DNA of 64,000 nt. It comes from CAYJLF01 sp964371055. Its GTDB lineage: Bacteria; Eisenbacteria; RBG-16-71-46; CAIMUX01. The DNA is taken from the NCBI GenBank assembly GCA_964371055.1, contig CAYJLF010000010.1, positions 104,668 to 168,667 of the forward strand, in the 5' to 3' direction. The notes beneath the pieces are model-generated. The model was given only the letters and a program-made list of their open reading frames with translations, was not told the DNA's origin and did not search any database. The position numbers and the translations under genes were made by a program. Below, in pieces: positions 61,652 through 64,000 of this stretch (position 1 is its first letter; each line of letters opens with the position of its first letter).

Positions 61652-62197
61652 ATGAAAGCAACCGAACGGAAAGAGCTTCTCCAGGCACTGAAGGTCCGTT
61701 TCGAGAAGCACATGCACCGACACAAGGGGCTCGCCTGGGCCGACGTGGAAGCCAGGCTCGAAGCCGATCCGGATGCGCTGAACGCGCTGCGCGAGATGGA
61801 ACGCACGGGCGGCGAGCCGGACGTCATCGGCCGGGACGGGAAGACGGGGCGCTACACGTTCGCCGATTGCTCAGCGGAGAGCCCGGAAGGCCGCCGGAGC
61901 GTCTGCTACGACCGTGAAGCGCGTGAGACTCGTAAGGAAAACACGCCGAAGACCAGCGCGGTTGAGATGGCGGAGGCGATGGGCATCGACCTCCTCACGG
62001 AGGAGCAGTACCGACAGCTGCAGAAGCTTGACGAGTTCGACACCAGGACGTCGAGCTGGGTCGTGACGCCGTCCGACGTCCGGGCGCTCGGAGGCGCCCT
62101 CTTCTGCGATCGACGCTACGGTCAGGTCTTCGTCTATCACAACGGGGCGCAGTCGTACTACGCGGCGAGGGGGTTCCGGGGGGCGCGCCGAGTGTGA
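61652..62197 (+). CDS. DUF4256 domain-containing protein
   Basis: 181 residues, cytosolic, the usual full length. Conserved stretches: LKVRFEKHMHRHKGLAWADV, MERTGGEPDVIG, FADCSAESPEGRRSVCYDRE, MGIDLLTEEQYRQLQKL, FDTRTSSWVVTPSDVRALGG and HNGAQSYYAARGFRGARRV. This family is widespread, usually as a single gene, and has no established function. A short CAGGGAAC precedes the ATG. Next gene is convergent. Confidence 0.9.
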   Translation: MKATERKELLQALKVRFEKHMHRHKGLAWADVEARLEADPDALNALREMERTGGEPDVIGRDGKTGRYTFADCSAESPEGRRSVCYDREARETRKENTPKTSAVEMAEAMGIDLLTEEQYRQLQKLDEFDTRTSSWVVTPSDVRALGGALFCDRRYGQVFVYHNGAQSYYAARGFRGARRV

Positions 62198-62299
62198 ATC
62201 CGGAGCCGGGCGGCGGGGTTGGAGCGGCGCGCCCGGGGGGACGAACGATCCCTCCGGGCGCGTCTCCGCAAACGGGTGATGAGCCGAGCTGTGATCAGC

Positions 62300-62926
62300 T
62301 CAGCCGCGCGCCGCGCGCCTCCGGCGGCGGGCGACGAGCACTCCGGCGACACCCAGACCGAGCAGAGCGAACGAGGACGGTTCCGGCACCGGCGGGATCG
62401 GCGGCTCGAGGCCGGTCTGGAGGCGCATCTTGATCCCGGAGTTGTAGTAGTGACAGTCGGGGTCGAAGCCGAGACCGAAGTTGCCGTCGGCCAGGTAGGA
62501 GTTCAGTTTAGCGACTTCGGCCGAGCTGAAGCTGTAGGTGACGTCCGCGCGCTGGTTGTACCCCTCGGGGAGGTGGTCGAATTCGTTCAGCAGGACTTGT
62601 TCGCCGAGATAGGTCGGCGGCGTGAACCAACTGCCGGAAGCCTGGTTGTCGGTGCCCCACGTCGTGCCCGACGGGGCCGACTGCAGCAGGTGCAGCCAGA
62701 GGCGGTCGTTGTCTTCCTGCTCCCAGTTGTAGATCTGGTAGAAGGTGATCGACGCGCTGGTGACAACCTCGCCGCTCGGCACGGTCCAGTTCTTCCCCCA
62801 ACGGTAGTACCGCTCGTGGGGAAGATCGTTGAGGTCCCCGAGGGACCAGGTCAGCGATAGAGCCTGGGCGGAGCCTGCGACCAGGGTGAGCAGCAGAAAG
62901 ATGGCCGTCAGAGAGAGTCTCTTCAT
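62300..62926 (-). CDS. PEP-CTERM sorting-domain protein
   Basis: 208 residues from ATG 62926 (AGGAG ten bases upstream). Signal peptide MKRLSLTAIFLLLTLVAGSAQA; a jelly-roll-like body (LTWSLGDLNDLPHERYYRWG, ITFYQIYNWEQEDNDRLWLH, TYSFSSAEVAKLNSYLADG); and the tail VPEPSSFALLGLGVAGVLV with ARRRRRAARG. Exosortase substrate by family. The shared 20-bp element lies 74 bp upstream, as for the gene at 45364. Confidence 0.87.
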   Translation of the reverse strand: MKRLSLTAIFLLLTLVAGSAQALSLTWSLGDLNDLPHERYYRWGKNWTVPSGEVVTSASITFYQIYNWEQEDNDRLWLHLLQSAPSGTTWGTDNQASGSWFTPPTYLGEQVLLNEFDHLPEGYNQRADVTYSFSSAEVAKLNSYLADGNFGLGFDPDCHYYNSGIKMRLQTGLEPPIPPVPEPSSFALLGLGVAGVLVARRRRRAARG

Positions 62927-63258
62927 CGTTGTCTCGCTCCTGTGGTGTCCTCGGGTGGGGCCGAAATCGGTGATTCGGCGTCCGATTCTGCTTGATCGTA
63001 ATGACAATCAGTCGCAGAAGCGTTGTCCGATTGGTCCGTTTGTCCGTTGTCCGTCTATCGAGATCGTTCCGACAAGTATAGACCACGGAGGTGGCACATG
63101 TCGATGTTTTTACGATATAGTGAATCTCCGATTCGATCGGGGGCGCCGGGGCGACGCTTGGTCGAGCAACGGTTTGTGGCGAGTGGAGTTGCCGGGGCGA
63201 ACGGCATCGCCGCGGCGGGATCGGACCCGATGCCCGGGGCCGGTGGGCTGGAGGAGGA
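62927..63258. other. Divergent intergenic region
   Basis: 332 bp without a supported gene. It has the shared element at 63000-63019 and an AT-rich tract near 63100-63130 that may serve either neighbour. Confidence 0.45.
63000..63019 (-). promoter_or_regulatory. Shared 20-bp upstream element, copy 2
   Basis: Matches 46080-46099 at 18 of 20 positions and lies 74 bp before the start at 62926, against 75 bp for copy 1. Confidence 0.6.
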
Positions 63259-63948
63259 GTGAACCACGGTCTCGTTGCCGGGCCGCCCTCGATGCGGGTC
63301 TACCGGTGGATGGGGCAACCGGGCGCGGCCGCGGCCCAAATGTTCCCTCAGCCGGTCTTGCCCCGTCACGCGCCTCAGGTGCTCGACCGCGACTGGAGGG
63401 GCGATGCGGCGCCGACTCCGGTCCGCACGCTCCTGGTCCTCGACGACACGCACCTGCACGTCGGCGCTTGGGTGGCGGGCTCGGCGCGAGTGTACGGCGA
63501 GGCCGTGCCGGGACGCTTCCGGGCGGGGCTCTGGCAGCGGGACGTGGTGGAGCTCTTTCTCAGCGACCTCGAGGGAGACGGCTATCGCGAGTACCATCTC
63601 TCTCCGGGGGGAGAATGGTGGATGGGGTGCTTCTCCGGACCGCGGGTCGAGGCTGCGGCGTGGTCGGCGTCGCCGCCGGAGGCGAAGCTGCGCATCGAGC
63701 GGGATTCCTCGGGCTGGAGCGGGCTTCTCTCTCTGCCCGCGCCGCTTCTGCCTCCCGGATTTCTCGAAGCTGTGCGGCGGGGGCGGCCGGTCGATGGGGC
63801 GAGGACGGGATCGCCGCTTCTGCGGGGCAACCTGACGGCGATCGTCGGGGATCCCACCTCATGGCTTTCGCTCGTGCCTCTCCCGGGTGATCGGCCCGAC
63901 TTCCACCAGCCGTCGCGGTTCCCTGTCATCGAGGTGCACGAGTCTTAG
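63259..63948 (+). CDS. CBM9-like carbohydrate-binding domain protein
   Basis: 229 residues, no signal peptide visible. The core LLVLDDTHLHVGAWV, LWQRDVVELFLSDLEGDGYREYHLSP and MGCFSGPRVEAAAW fit the family-9-like carbohydrate-binding fold seen in single-domain proteins. Starts at GTG 63259 directly after GGAGGAGG; an in-frame ATG at 63292 is an alternative. Ligand unknown. Confidence 0.75.
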   Translation: MNHGLVAGPPSMRVYRWMGQPGAAAAQMFPQPVLPRHAPQVLDRDWRGDAAPTPVRTLLVLDDTHLHVGAWVAGSARVYGEAVPGRFRAGLWQRDVVELFLSDLEGDGYREYHLSPGGEWWMGCFSGPRVEAAAWSASPPEAKLRIERDSSGWSGLLSLPAPLLPPGFLEAVRRGRPVDGARTGSPLLRGNLTAIVGDPTSWLSLVPLPGDRPDFHQPSRFPVIEVHES

Positions 63949-64000
63949 GTTGTGGCACGTATCTTTGGGACACCCGGCGACAACTGGCGGTATCCGTTGC

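Noticed and set aside
63955..63970. TGGCACG-N4-TTTG as a third sigma54 promoter
   Set aside because: The essential GC at -12 is TG here, and the gene it would serve lies outside the window.
1..64000. tRNA, rRNA, CRISPR, integrase, transposase or phage genes
   Set aside because: None seen: no regularly spaced repeats, no recombinase motifs, and no stretch I could fold as a tRNA by eye.

Overview
This is a high-GC bacterial chromosome segment. It has no rRNA, tRNA, CRISPR array, phage or insertion sequence that I can see. The gene content suggests a Gram-negative lineage of the FCB / candidate-phylum type, such as Eisenbacteria or Krumholzibacteria. Evidence for this is the outer-membrane beta-barrels, lipoproteins with clear lipoboxes, an LpxL-like acyltransferase, and many large secreted proteins ending in a FlgD-like Ig domain of the T9SS type-A style. 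PEP-CTERM proteins and FG-GAP/VCBS repeat proteins are also present. This taxonomic guess is inference from gene style, not from a marker gene.

Layout. 1-2283 is the 3' part of a C13/caspase-like secreted peptidase. 2445-6916 holds a small secreted protein, a eukaryote-like long GMP synthetase, signal peptidase I and a PEP-CTERM protein. 7165-10735 holds a CoA-transferase/GNAT fusion and an FG-GAP protein. 11053-23117 (minus strand) is a surface-protein block: two 1300-1400-residue NHL/cohesin/dockerin/FlgD paralogues, a barrel-like protein with a coupled Ig-like lipoprotein, and a fibronectin-III/cohesin lipoprotein. 23504-26768 is nadA followed by aconitase. 26825-29655 (minus) is a beta-helix protein and a cation/proton antiporter. 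29915-33421 is a sodium-pumping methylmalonyl-CoA decarboxylase-type operon (A, D, C, B subunits), and 33466-37456 continues it with envelope genes (Wzi-like, LpxL-like, GT4). 37405-39872 (minus) is a MarR-GNAT regulator translationally coupled to an S41 peptidase. 40935-44674 is a compact operon of AcpS, an AcsA-type AMP ligase, a dedicated acyl carrier protein and a KBL-clade alpha-oxoamine synthase.

44820-55110 is an accessory, partly decayed zone. It has three gene remnants (DUF4143 ATPase, DUF454, FlgD-tailed protein), a PEP-CTERM gene, a compositionally different lipoprotein gene, an outer-membrane protein with a sigma-54-like promoter, and an MNIO (DUF692) enzyme with a coupled partner. 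It also holds a YHS-domain lipoprotein whose reading frame is interrupted by a TGA exactly where the family has a cysteine; this is a selenoprotein candidate. 55214-58957 holds two FG-GAP proteins, 59390-61555 an ADP-forming acyl-CoA synthetase, then a DUF4256 gene, a third PEP-CTERM gene and a CBM9-like domain protein.

How genes work together. Central metabolism here centres on CoA thioesters: ADP-forming and AMP-forming ligases, a CoA transferase, a biotin decarboxylase sodium pump and aconitase. The rest is mostly export and cell-surface decoration, with at least three distinct C-terminal targeting styles (FlgD-like, PEP-CTERM and a short SWxAIK tail). Two PEP-CTERM genes share a nearly identical 20-bp element at the same distance from their start codons, suggesting co-regulation.
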